A stretch of DNA of 64,000 nt from contig CAVYZS010000001.1 of the NCBI GenBank assembly GCA_963773085.1, positions 1 through 64,000 of the forward strand, written 5' to 3'. A model generated the notes under the pieces. That model was not told the origin of the DNA. It worked only from the letters and a program-made list of their open reading frames with translations, and searched no databases. Below, in pieces: positions 17,748 through 26,505 of this stretch. Origin of the DNA: JAENVT01 sp963773085. GTDB taxonomy: Bacteria > Actinomycetota > Acidimicrobiia > Acidimicrobiales > Ilumatobacteraceae. Position 1 is the stretch's first letter; the number at the start of each line of letters is the position of its first letter. Position numbers and translations under genes: made by a program.

Positions 17748-20099
17748 ATGCCTGTCGTCGAGTATCCAGAGGGAGGGACGTTCCCCGGCGTCATCGGACG
17801 TACGGCCGAGGAGTCGAGCCCCGCTTGGCCAGCGCCCGCCAGGGCACGCGCCGAAGCACCGAACGTCGTGATGATCGTCTTGGATGACACCGGGTTCGGC
17901 AATCTCGGCTGCTTCGGGAGCCCGATCGCGACGCCGAACTTCGACGCGGTCGCTGCCAACGGCTTGCGGTACAACAACATGCACACCACGGCGTTGTGCT
18001 CGCCGAGCCGTTCGTGCATCGTCACCGGACGCAACCACCATTCCAACGCGATGGCCTGCATCACCGAGCTGGCGACGGGCTACCCGGGTTACAACGGGGT
18101 GATGCCGTTCGAGAACGGGATGCTGTCGGAGATGCTGGTCGGGAACGGCTACAACACCTTCATGGTCGGCAAGTGGCACTTGACGCCCAGCAATCAGGAG
18201 ACCGCGGCCGGCCCGTACGACCGGTGGCCGCTGGGGCGTGGCTTCGAGCGCTACTACGGTTTCCTCGGTGGTGACACCAGTCAGTGGTATCCCGATCTGG
18301 TCTACGACAATCACCAGGTCGAGCCGCCCAAGACGCCCGAGGAGGGTTACCACCTCACCGAGGACCTCGTCGACCGAGCGGTGGAATTCATCTCCGACGC
18401 CAAGCAGATCGATCCGAACAAGCCGTTCTATCTGCATCTGTGCTTCGGTGCGATGCACGCTCCGCACCACGTCGGCAAGGAATGGGCCGATCGCTACAAG
18501 GGCGCGTTCGACGACGGCTGGGATGCCTACCGTGAGCGGACCTTGGCCAAGCAGATCGAACTGGGTGTGGTACCGCCGGACACCGAGCTGTCCCGCAAGG
18601 ACCCCGATGTACCCGACTGGGCGAGCCTGTCGGCTGACGCCCGCAGGCTGTACGCCCGATTCATGGAGGTCTACGCCGGCTTCCTGACGCACACCGATCA
18701 CCACCTCGGGCGGCTGCTCGAGTTTCTCACCGAGATCGGTCAGCTCGACAACACGGTGATCATGGTCATCTCCGACAACGGCGCGAGTGCCGAGGGCGGG
18801 CCAACGGGAACGACCAACGAGGCGCAGTTCTTCAACAACGCCCAGGAGCCGATGGAGGAGAGCCTGGCGCTCATCGACGAGATCGGTGGCCCCCGGCACT
18901 TCAACCACTACCCGTGGGGCTGGACGAACGCCGGCAACACGCCGTTCCGTCGCTGGAAGCGTGAGACCTACCGCGGTGGCACCGCCGACCCGTTCATCGT
19001 CTCGTGGCCGAAGGGCATCAAGGCCAAAGGCGAGGTGCGCACACAGTACGCGCACATCATCGACATGGTCCCGACAGTCCTCGACCTGATCGGCATCGAG
19101 CCACCGTCGACCATCCGCGGCATCACCCAAGCGCCGCTGCAGGGACTCAGTTTCGCCGCAACCCTCGACGACGCGACCGCCCCGAGCCCACGGCACACCC
19201 AATACTTCGAGATGCTCGGGCATCGCTCGATCTACCACGACGGCTGGCGGGCCGTGTGCCCATGGCCGGGACCGTCGTTCGCCGAGGCCGGTGTCGGGTT
19301 CGGTCAGCCGATCTCGGCCGAGCAACTGTCGCACCTCGACGCCAACAGCTGGGAGCTCTACCACGTCGACGACGACTTCGCCGAGAACCACAACGTGGCA
19401 GCCGACAACCGCGATCGCCTGATCGCACTGATCGCGACCTGGTACGTCGAAGCAGGGAAGTACGGCGTGATGCCGGTCGACGGAAGCGGCCTGGCGCGCA
19501 TCATCTCCGAAAAGCCGATGGTCTCGTTACCCCGCGAGAGTTACACCTACCGGCCGAACACCCAATCGGTCCCGTTCAACGCTGCGCCCAGAGTGCTCAA
19601 CCGTCCACACAGCATCACCGCCGATGTCGAGGTGCCGACCGGTGGGGCGGAAGGTGTGCTGCTGAGCCAGGGAACCGCCGCCGGCGGCTTCTCGTTCTTC
19701 ATCAAGGACGGCAAGCTGCAATATGTGCACAACTATGTCGGACGAGCCGTCTACAAGGTGCAGTCCGAGATCGACGTGCCGTCGGGACGACACGAACTGC
19801 GATTCGAGTTCGAACCCACCGGCGCGCCGGACCTAGCAAATGGGCGGGGTGCCTCCGGGAACATGCAGCTGTACATCGACGGGGCCCTCGTCGCCACCAA
19901 CGAGGCACCGATGACGACGCCGTTCATGTTCAACCCGGGTGCGCTCACCTGCGGGTCCAACCCTGGCTCACCCGTCTCCGACGACTACACGAGCGGGTTC
20001 AAGTTCACCGGCGCCTTGCGAACGGTCACTGTCGACGTCAGCGGCGAACTGATCCACGATCCCGAGGCCGAGTTGCGGGCGCACATGGCCCGTCAGTAA
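17748..20099 (+). CDS. Arylsulfatase (type I sulfatase)
   Basis: 783 residues. VMIVLDDTGFGNLGCFG gives the metal-binding Asp pair at 46-47. TTALCSPSRSCIVTG carries the C-x-P-S-R motif with Cys84, which must be oxidised to formylglycine for activity. KWHLTPSN and VISDNGASAEGG are further active-site segments. After the alkaline-phosphatase-like domain there is a C-terminal beta-rich region (about residues 600-770). There is no obvious signal peptide, so it is probably cytoplasmic. Start 17748 has GGAGGAAGG upstream. No formylglycine-generating enzyme is in the window. It would release sulfate from an organic ester; the SulP gene nearby fits. Confidence 0.93.
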   Translation: MPVVEYPEGGTFPGVIGRTAEESSPAWPAPARARAEAPNVVMIVLDDTGFGNLGCFGSPIATPNFDAVAANGLRYNNMHTTALCSPSRSCIVTGRNHHSNAMACITELATGYPGYNGVMPFENGMLSEMLVGNGYNTFMVGKWHLTPSNQETAAGPYDRWPLGRGFERYYGFLGGDTSQWYPDLVYDNHQVEPPKTPEEGYHLTEDLVDRAVEFISDAKQIDPNKPFYLHLCFGAMHAPHHVGKEWADRYKGAFDDGWDAYRERTLAKQIELGVVPPDTELSRKDPDVPDWASLSADARRLYARFMEVYAGFLTHTDHHLGRLLEFLTEIGQLDNTVIMVISDNGASAEGGPTGTTNEAQFFNNAQEPMEESLALIDEIGGPRHFNHYPWGWTNAGNTPFRRWKRETYRGGTADPFIVSWPKGIKAKGEVRTQYAHIIDMVPTVLDLIGIEPPSTIRGITQAPLQGLSFAATLDDATAPSPRHTQYFEMLGHRSIYHDGWRAVCPWPGPSFAEAGVGFGQPISAEQLSHLDANSWELYHVDDDFAENHNVAADNRDRLIALIATWYVEAGKYGVMPVDGSGLARIISEKPMVSLPRESYTYRPNTQSVPFNAAPRVLNRPHSITADVEVPTGGAEGVLLSQGTAAGGFSFFIKDGKLQYVHNYVGRAVYKVQSEIDVPSGRHELRFEFEPTGAPDLANGRGASGNMQLYIDGALVATNEAPMTTPFMFNPGALTCGSNPGSPVSDDYTSGFKFTGALRTVTVDVSGELIHDPEAELRAHMARQ

Positions 20100-20178
20100 C
20101 GCGTCGTCCTCCCTCTGCGTCATTCGACACATTTCTTGCGTCGGGTCGGTCAACGACAGGACTCTCGGTGACGAGTTT

Positions 20179-20219
20179 GCTTGTGAGGCCGGGGTCGTGG
20201 GATCCCGGCCTTCGCAAGC
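20179..20219 (+). promoter_or_regulatory. Strong hairpin in the leader of the universal stress gene
   Basis: GCTTGTGAGGCCGGG (20179-20193) pairs with CCCGGCCTTCGCAAGC (20204-20219), about 15 base pairs with one bulge and a 10-base loop. It ends one base before the GGAGG at 20221-20225. There is no T-run, so it is more likely an RNA leader element controlling ribosome access or mRNA stability than an intrinsic terminator. Confidence 0.5.
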
Positions 20220-20234
20220 AGGAGGCACGGTGTG

Positions 20235-20690
20235 ATGAACGGTCCGATCGTTGTCGGTACAGACGGGTCAGAAACTGCCCAACGCGCAGTGAGAACCGCG
20301 ATTTCGTTCGCCAAGGCCTTTGCCCAGCCTCTGCACATCGTCAGCGCGTATCGACCGCAATCCATCAAGTCGGGCATGCCCGCCGAGATTGCCGCGACGC
20401 TCACGCCGACCAGCACAGTCGACTCGGTGCTGGCCGAAGCGGAGTCGCGGGCCCGCATGGCCGGGGTGCAGGCCACAGTCCATCCTCGCGTCGGATTCGC
20501 CGCAGAAGTGATCATCGACGTCATCAACGATGTGGGGGCGGCACTGGTCGTCGTCGGCAACCGCGGCATCGGATCGAAGACGCGCTACGTGCGCGGCAAC
20601 GTGCCCAGCCGGGTTGTGCATCACGCGCCGTGTTCGACCTACGTGGTTGACACCGTCGGAAATCCAGAGCTGGTCGCGGCCGGCCGATAA
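20235..20690 (+). CDS. Universal stress protein (UspA family)
   Basis: 151 residues. An N-terminal Asp site (IVVGTDGSETAQRAV) and a C-terminal ATP-binding pattern (VVGNRGIGSKTRYVRGNVPS, then RVVHHAPCSTYVV) are the classic single-domain Usp arrangement, suggesting ATP binding. Usp proteins assist survival under starvation, hypoxia or oxidative stress. ATG 20235 with GGAGG 9 bases upstream is preferred over GTG 20232. A strong hairpin precedes the ribosome-binding site. Followed, after a 400-base gap, by a Crp/Fnr regulator. Confidence 0.93.
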   Translation: MNGPIVVGTDGSETAQRAVRTAISFAKAFAQPLHIVSAYRPQSIKSGMPAEIAATLTPTSTVDSVLAEAESRARMAGVQATVHPRVGFAAEVIIDVINDVGAALVVVGNRGIGSKTRYVRGNVPSRVVHHAPCSTYVVDTVGNPELVAAGR

Positions 20691-21094
20691 ACCCAACCCG
20701 AGTGTGCGGTCGAGCACAAATCCGATGCGACTTCGGCGTACGACACGACCGACGATGGGGTGCATTGTGGTCAATGGCTGGTGAGGTTCCAGCCCGATGC
20801 TGAACGGAGGATCGATGTCGAAGATCGTTGCACTCATCATGGCATTGACTTCCGTTGGCGCCCCCGCGACCTCGTCCGCGAGCGTCAACTGTCGAACAGT
20901 GCCGACCGTCATCACGCGCGGGATCTGCACTCGTCACTTCGGAGTCGGCTACCACGTCGTCACCGTCGCCGTTCCCTGCCGCGCAACTTGCCCCGCAGCA
21001 CGAACGACGCGTGAACCGTCAGATATCGGCAGTGCAGTCATGGTGCTGAAGACGGTCTCGTCCACAGGCTGCTACGGGCTACGATCGCCCGACG
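20691..21094. other. Gap between universal stress gene and Crp/Fnr regulator
   Basis: About 400 bases. A rightward open frame from 20797 or 20815 begins with a hydrophobic stretch (MSKIVALIMALTSVGAP) but continues without a domain and runs 70 bases into the Crp gene, so it is not called. Leftward frames have no recognisable product. It presumably carries the Crp-gene promoter. Confidence 0.4.
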
Positions 21095-21784
21095 GTGGAT
21101 ACATCACCGGTATCAACGCCTACGGCGCGGGTCGGCTGGGCGGCCTTGGCCGCTGCCGCCGGTCTTGACGAACGTGAGCTACGCACGCTTTGCGTTCGCC
21201 GGAAGTTCGCTCGTGGCGAGGTGATCTTTCACGAAGGCGACCCCGCCTCCGTGATGCACCTCATCGACATCGGTCACGTCGCCGTCAAACTGACGACACC
21301 GATGGGAGAAATCGGCCTGATCGACATCTTCCAACCCGGCGACACCTTCGGCGAACAGTCACTCATCGATGGGGTCGGCGTGCGCACCGCAACGACCGTC
21401 GCTGTCGGACGGGTCGAGACTCTGTCTCTCGACTATCGCAGCTTGTGCGGGTTACGCGACAACCACCCCGATGTCGACAGGTTCTTGTTGATGCTCGTCG
21501 GCGCCCGGCTACGGGCAACTTCACAACGCCTCCTCGAGGCGCTGTACCTGCCGGCCGAAACCAGGGTGTTGCGCTGCGTCGACCGAATGTATCAGATGTT
21601 CGACATGGGTTCGGGAGCGTCGATTCCGCTCACCCAGAACGACATCTCCGAGATGGCCGGCGTCACCCGATCGACGGCCAACCGAGTACTTCGCCAAGCT
21701 CAGCAAGCGGGTCTGCTCCGTATCACCCGGGCCCACATCGACGTCTGCGACGTCTCAGGTGTTCGCCGCAAGGCCGGGCTGTGA
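21095..21784 (+). CDS. Crp/Fnr family transcriptional regulator
   Basis: 229 residues starting at GTG 21095. Residues about 25-140 are a cyclic-nucleotide-binding-type beta roll (FARGEVIFHEGDPASVMHLI, then GDTFGEQSLI). The C-terminal winged HTH is IPLTQNDISEMAGVTRSTAN, then RVLRQAQQAGLL near residues 175-205. There is no Fnr cysteine cluster. The ligand pocket Arg-Ser of cAMP binders is not evident, so the effector is unclear. Probably controls nearby stress genes. Confidence 0.9.
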   Translation: MDTSPVSTPTARVGWAALAAAAGLDERELRTLCVRRKFARGEVIFHEGDPASVMHLIDIGHVAVKLTTPMGEIGLIDIFQPGDTFGEQSLIDGVGVRTATTVAVGRVETLSLDYRSLCGLRDNHPDVDRFLLMLVGARLRATSQRLLEALYLPAETRVLRCVDRMYQMFDMGSGASIPLTQNDISEMAGVTRSTANRVLRQAQQAGLLRITRAHIDVCDVSGVRRKAGL

Positions 21785-21852
21785 CCCTGCCCGTTTGACC
21801 TGACCGGTCCGCGCAACCAGCACCGGCATCGCGGCCTTGCGCTCGTCCATAG

Positions 21853-21890
21853 GAGTGTTACCGGACACCCCGGGTGGGTAGCAGAGACTC
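21853..21890 (+). repeat. GC-rich palindromic repeat (family 2), copy 1
   Basis: GAGTGT and AGACTC at the ends bracket a core containing ACACCCCGGGTGG. It lies between the convergent 3' ends of the Crp/Fnr and DUF5995 genes. About 38 of 46 positions in and around it match the copy at 40217. Position suggests a bidirectional terminator or mobile palindrome. Confidence 0.6.
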
Positions 21891-22022
21891 GGATGAGCCG
21901 CAAACACTCTGACAACAACAGGCCGCCCAGAATCCCCAGTGATATGGAGCGTGTTCGCAACCGTCTCGCTTGGCAACGAGATCTCCCACACTCAATCACA
22001 GGGAAGACAGGTGTTCGTTCGA

Positions 22023-22775
22023 TCAGGTCGAGAGCGCGTCGATCACGTGCGGCACCGAGTGTCGCTCACCTACTCGCACGACCGCCATCGCCACACCGAG
22101 CAGACCGCCGGGATGCACCAACCCGGAGCTGAACTTGGCGACCGCCTGATCACGGCGGGCGATCGCTGCGTCCCGCTCGTCGACCGGGCACTTCGAGAGT
22201 TCTTCGGCCGACTTCCAGGCTCCCTGGCGGGCGATGCGAAGTGCAAACCCGCCAATCGCCTCGTCGGAGCGCAGGCCAACGCGGTCGGCGAGACTGATGA
22301 ACGGCGACACTCGATCGACGCAAGCCTGCGACGCGTCGAGTTCTTCCGACAAGACATCGTTGATGAGGTCGAAGTCGAACCGCATCGAAGCCAAGCCACC
22401 CGGCACATCGCGAGCCAGATCGGCCACCACGATCCCCAGATCCAAGTTGATGTGCGCGCTCATCCCCAACACGAGGTGCTGAAGCACAATCGGCCGGCGA
22501 GCCGACGCGGTCTCGAACGCGAGCTTCCACGACGCTGTCATCTGTCCATCGCTCTGCCACGCCCGAAAGGCCGCGAGATACCGTTGCGCGAAGGCGCCGG
22601 CGAAGCGTTCCATCCGGTCACGGTCCTCGAACCGCCCGGCGTCGGCCCGAACGCGCACTGCCTTGGTCGTGCGCCAGTACAGCGCGGCGAAGTACCCGGC
22701 CCGATGTTTGGCGCGCCGGCACGCTTCGACCGCCTCCGCCATTTCGCCCACGGTGTCATCGAAGTGTGTGCCCAT
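22023..22775 (-). CDS. DUF5995 family protein
   Basis: 250 residues, all helical, with YFAALYWRTTKAVR near residues 28-41 and HLVLGMSAHINLDLGIVVAD near 99-118, the His-rich signature of this actinobacterial family of unknown function. It starts 7 bases after the flavoprotein stop on the same strand, so the two form an operon. Confidence 0.82.
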   Translation of the reverse strand: MGTHFDDTVGEMAEAVEACRRAKHRAGYFAALYWRTTKAVRVRADAGRFEDRDRMERFAGAFAQRYLAAFRAWQSDGQMTASWKLAFETASARRPIVLQHLVLGMSAHINLDLGIVVADLARDVPGGLASMRFDFDLINDVLSEELDASQACVDRVSPFISLADRVGLRSDEAIGGFALRIARQGAWKSAEELSKCPVDERDAAIARRDQAVAKFSSGLVHPGGLLGVAMAVVRVGERHSVPHVIDALST

Positions 22776-22782
22776 GTGCGCC

Positions 22783-24174
22783 TCAGATGCCCAACAGCCG
22801 GCGGGCGTTCGCGGCCGCTGCTCCCACGTGCTCGAGGTATCGCTGGAGATGGGCGAGGACTTCCGTTTCCGTCCCGGTCAGGGCCCCGAGCCGCGCCATG
22901 AACCCGTCGAGACGGGCGTGCTGCAGCCACTCGCCGAGTTCTGGAATCGCGGACCAGCACTTGCGATTGGCCAGTTCCACGACCATCATGCGCAGCCAGT
23001 CGGACGGAACGGTCGGCGGTGCGATCGGCGTGCAGATGCGGTTCTTCTCAGCTTCGTCGGCGAAGACAGCCTCCACATGGCCGATCAGCGCTGCGCTGAA
23101 CGTGGGCTGACACAGCCGGACCCATTGCAATGTGATCCGGTCACCATCGAACACTGGCTTCACGGGCCTGGTAGGAATGCCGGCCGCCGAACAATCGATG
23201 TGCACCGCGTCGGGGCCCGTGGCGATGGCTCCGTGCTCCAGCACGATCTGGTCGGAGTCGATTCGCGTCACCCGCCCGAGGCGAACGATGTTGTGGATGC
23301 GGCGAAGCTGCGCCAGCTCTCCATCGCTGACGATCGCGCAGTGGTACGCCTCCGGCTTGACGGCCGGATCGATTCGGCGGACCTCGTCGAAAGCCTCGAG
23401 CCGGGCGAACACGTCGTCGATGGAGTCCCCCGTCGCCAGAGCCTCGACCTGGTCGGCGAGGCTCTGCACCACTCGTTCGAAGAACTCGTCGCCCGGCTGA
23501 AACCTGGACCGGTTCAACAACCACGAATCGCGTGGCATGATCCAGCGGATGCTGTCGGGATCTGCGCCGTTGTCGAGGAGCCAGATGCAGGCATCCATCC
23601 CCGTCTTCCCCGCGCCGATCACGACATAATCGTTCTGGGTGTGGGCAATGCGTGGAAGTTCGTTCAACGGGACGCACGTCACGCCGGGGGACACCGCGTA
23701 CTGCGGCGGATGAGTGGAGGGAACCGACATCTTCGAATGTGTCGCGTCGACGATCTTCCCGGCCATGACTGCTCTCCGCCGGCCGGACAGAAGCGACGTG
23801 ATACATCCTTCGTCGGCAAAGTCGCTCATGGGGAGATAGCGAACACGGCCGGACGACAGGAACCGTTGCTGCATGACGAGGTCGAAGTGGCTCAGCACCT
23901 CCTGGCCGGAAGCCAACTCGTACAGGCCCTTGTTGAGGCCCACCTCGTCCTTTGCACCTGATCCGAGAGACCGGGAATTGACGCCGTAGTTGGCAGCCGG
24001 CTGGTGCAGCCGCACGAACGGGTAGGCATCGTTCCAATGGCCGCCGGGTCGATGGTGCCTATCGACGATCGCGATGTTGGCCGCTGTGTCGGTCAGCAGA
24101 GAATCGGCGAAGGCCATGCCTGCCGCACCCGCCCCCACGATGAGGTAGTCGGTGTCGATCGTCGATTCGTCCAT
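22783..24174 (-). CDS. FAD-dependent oxidoreductase (flavin monooxygenase-like)
   Basis: 463 residues. An FAD dinucleotide-binding motif is near residues 9-19 (YLIVGAGAAGMA), followed by the conserved RPGGHWNDAYPFVRLHQPA segment. A second nucleotide-binding motif (YVVIGAGKTGMDACIWL) is in the middle. The family includes monooxygenases and hydroxylases; the substrate is unknown. Start 24174 places the FAD motif at the usual distance. The longer frame to 24366 would overlap the divergent NEW3-protein gene. Upstream gene of the DUF5995 operon. Confidence 0.87.
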   Translation of the reverse strand: MDESTIDTDYLIVGAGAAGMAFADSLLTDTAANIAIVDRHHRPGGHWNDAYPFVRLHQPAANYGVNSRSLGSGAKDEVGLNKGLYELASGQEVLSHFDLVMQQRFLSSGRVRYLPMSDFADEGCITSLLSGRRRAVMAGKIVDATHSKMSVPSTHPPQYAVSPGVTCVPLNELPRIAHTQNDYVVIGAGKTGMDACIWLLDNGADPDSIRWIMPRDSWLLNRSRFQPGDEFFERVVQSLADQVEALATGDSIDDVFARLEAFDEVRRIDPAVKPEAYHCAIVSDGELAQLRRIHNIVRLGRVTRIDSDQIVLEHGAIATGPDAVHIDCSAAGIPTRPVKPVFDGDRITLQWVRLCQPTFSAALIGHVEAVFADEAEKNRICTPIAPPTVPSDWLRMMVVELANRKCWSAIPELGEWLQHARLDGFMARLGALTGTETEVLAHLQRYLEHVGAAAANARRLLGI

Positions 24175-24289
24175 AGCTTGAGGTCTCCCTGTTCGCGGTG
24201 ATCCTTTACCTTCGCACAAGGTTGGCGCAACGAACTTCTGAACGAAGTGACACGACACTTCCGCATGTCCGTGAATCGAAAGGATGGGG

Positions 24290-25480
24290 ATGTCGACATC
24301 GAAGCGTGGTTCGTGTTCGTCGGGAAGGCTCCTGCGGTCGGTCGCTGTCGTTGTGGTCGCCACCACGGCCCTCGTCTGGATGTATTCAGCCGGTCGTGCA
24401 GAAGCGGCTGATCTTGTCCTCTCGACCCCTTATCCATCCGTGGTCGCCCGCCCTGGCTCGACGGTCAAGTTCGACCTCGCCGTGACGGCACCCTCCGTGA
24501 GCGTCGCCCAGTTGACAGTCGACCAGATACCGACCGGATGGAAGACGACCTTGCGAGGCGGAGGTTTCGTTGTCAGTGCCGTCACGGCTGCGCCCGATGC
24601 ACCTGGAAAGGTGACGGCCGAGATCGTCGTGCCCCCCGACGCGGCGGCCGGTGCCTATTCGGTGGACGTTCTCGCCTCCGATGGCGCCGGCCAGGCCGCG
24701 CTCCCGCTCGCCGTGCAGGTCCAGGCAGAGGTCGACTCGGGTGTCGGCGTGAAGGCTGACTTTCCGTCCCTACGCGGCGACCCCGGCACCGCGTTCAGCT
24801 ACACCTTGACCGTCACGAACAACACCCCCGAGTCGCAGACGTTCACGTTCACCGCAGAGGGCCCACAGGGTTGGACGGTGACCGCCTCGCCTGTTGCGGC
24901 CGCCAACGCCAACACCGTCACGGTCGACGCCGATGGGACCGCGCAGGTCAAGGTGTCGGCGACGCCATCCGATGGCGTCGCCGAAGGAACGTACCCGATC
25001 AATGTCACGATCGCGTCGGACTCGGGCGCCTCGGGTTCGTTCCAGCTGACCGCCGAGGTCACCGGAACATCGAAGCTTGCAGTTGCGACAGCCGACCAAC
25101 GGCTCAACTTCAGTGGCCAGGCGAACAGAGAGAAGCGCGTGACGCTCGTGGTCGCCAACTCGGGCACCGCCGCGGTGAGCACTGTGCAATTCGCGGCCAC
25201 ACCTCCGTCGGGTTGGACGGTGACGTTTGATCCCCCGAAGGTCGACGAGGTGAAGCCGAACGAGACCACCCAGGTGGTCGCCATCATCAAGCCGGCCAAG
25301 AACGCCCTCGCCGGCGACTACGCGATTGGCGTTCGAGCGAGCGCGGGCAGCCAGGCGTCGACCCTCGACCTCCGCTACGGGGTCAAGGGGTCGCAGACGT
25401 TGGGGATCGTCGCCATCGCGATCATCGCCTTCGTGTTCATCGGTCTGGCGTGGCTGTTCCGCCGCCTCGGTCGACGGTGA
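24290..25480 (+). CDS. Exported NEW3-domain membrane-anchored protein
   Basis: About 396 residues: a basic start and signal-type helix (SVAVVVVATTALVWMYSAG, about residues 15-35), then three repeats of an immunoglobulin-like NEW3 fold (PTGWKTTL, PQGWTVTASP, PSGWTVTFDPPKVDEVKPN each mark the Trp-containing strand), then a C-terminal transmembrane helix (LGIVAIAIIAFVFIGLAWLF) and a basic end. It is an extracytoplasmic binding or scaffolding protein. ATG 24290 has AAAGG 6 bases upstream; ATG 24284 is too close to it. Its stop overlaps the ABC ATPase GTG (GTGA), so it probably works with that exporter. Confidence 0.87.
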   Translation: MSTSKRGSCSSGRLLRSVAVVVVATTALVWMYSAGRAEAADLVLSTPYPSVVARPGSTVKFDLAVTAPSVSVAQLTVDQIPTGWKTTLRGGGFVVSAVTAAPDAPGKVTAEIVVPPDAAAGAYSVDVLASDGAGQAALPLAVQVQAEVDSGVGVKADFPSLRGDPGTAFSYTLTVTNNTPESQTFTFTAEGPQGWTVTASPVAAANANTVTVDADGTAQVKVSATPSDGVAEGTYPINVTIASDSGASGSFQLTAEVTGTSKLAVATADQRLNFSGQANREKRVTLVVANSGTAAVSTVQFAATPPSGWTVTFDPPKVDEVKPNETTQVVAIIKPAKNALAGDYAIGVRASAGSQASTLDLRYGVKGSQTLGIVAIAIIAFVFIGLAWLFRRLGRR

Positions 25481-26505
25481 CGTCGATGACCTGGGTGGAT
25501 ACAGCAACGGCGGTTGATGGCCTTCGCGCTGACGAGCGGCATGCGATCGCCCTGGAGACCAGCGACCTCACCAAGCGTTACGGCGAACGGATCGCAGTCG
25601 ACTCGCTGAGCCTGCAGATCCGTCGCGGCGAGATCTTCGGCTTGCTCGGCCCGAACGGGGCCGGCAAGACCACCACAATTCTGATGCTGCTCGGGTTGAC
25701 CGAACCATCCGACGGCACAGCACGGGTCGGCGGTCTCGATCCCCGACGAGACCCGCTCGCGGTCAAACGCCGAGTCGGCTACCTACCAGACGACGTCGGC
25801 TTCTATGACGACGCGACGGCCCGTGAAAATCTGCAATACACCGCCCGACTGAACCGGCTGAGAGACCCTGAGGCGACGGAGCGGATCGAGTTCCTGCTCG
25901 AGCAGGTCGGCCTCACCGAGGTGATCGATCGTCGGGTGCGCACGTTCTCGCGAGGTATGCGTCAACGTCTGGGCCTGGCCGATGCTCTGATCAAGACCCC
26001 GTCGATCCTCATCCTCGACGAGCCGACCGTCAACATCGACCCCGAGGGCGTGCGTGAACTGCTCAAGTTCGTGAGCGATCTGCGAACCAACGAAGGCATG
26101 ACGGTGTTGCTGTCGTCGCATCTGTTGCATCAGGTCGAGCAGATCTGCGATCGCATCGGCATCTTCGTCGATGGCCGCCTCGTCGGTCTCGGCACCGTCG
26201 GCGAGCTGGCCGGCGAGCTCGACGACGACTGGGTCTTCGAGCTCGGCGTCGACCCCGGGCCCTCCGCCACACAGCTTTCCGAAGCCATCGGCGGGGTATC
26301 CGGTGTCAGTCACGTGGGAGTCGACGGCCCCGGTCGGTGGATGATCCATGCCAGCCGCGACGTACACGCCCAGCTGATCGCGGCTGTCGATTCCACGGGG
26401 GGCACCATCGACCACTTCGTGCGCCGAGGCGCTGACCTGGACGCGATCTACCACCGCTACTTCACCGGGAGGATCGATGACAGCGACCATCGCGTCGATG
26501 CCTGA
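25477..26505 (+). CDS. ABC transporter ATP-binding protein
   Basis: About 342 residues. Walker A is GPNGAGKTT near residues 58-66, the signature FSRGMRQRLGLADAL, Walker B ILILDEPT, then SSHLLHQVEQICDR with the switch His. It is an exporter-type ATPase of the CcmA/NatA group. The first 25 residues are poorly conserved, so ATG 25486 is an alternative start. GTG 25477 overlaps the NEW3 gene stop, and the permease ATG lies 29 bases before this stop, so all three are co-translated. Confidence 0.93.
   Translation: MTSMTWVDTATAVDGLRADERHAIALETSDLTKRYGERIAVDSLSLQIRRGEIFGLLGPNGAGKTTTILMLLGLTEPSDGTARVGGLDPRRDPLAVKRRVGYLPDDVGFYDDATARENLQYTARLNRLRDPEATERIEFLLEQVGLTEVIDRRVRTFSRGMRQRLGLADALIKTPSILILDEPTVNIDPEGVRELLKFVSDLRTNEGMTVLLSSHLLHQVEQICDRIGIFVDGRLVGLGTVGELAGELDDDWVFELGVDPGPSATQLSEAIGGVSGVSHVGVDGPGRWMIHASRDVHAQLIAAVDSTGGTIDHFVRRGADLDAIYHRYFTGRIDDSDHRVDA

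Noticed and set aside
20797..21168. Possible 123-residue secreted protein
   Set aside because: After a hydrophobic start it has no domain, and it overlaps the well-supported Crp/Fnr gene in another frame.
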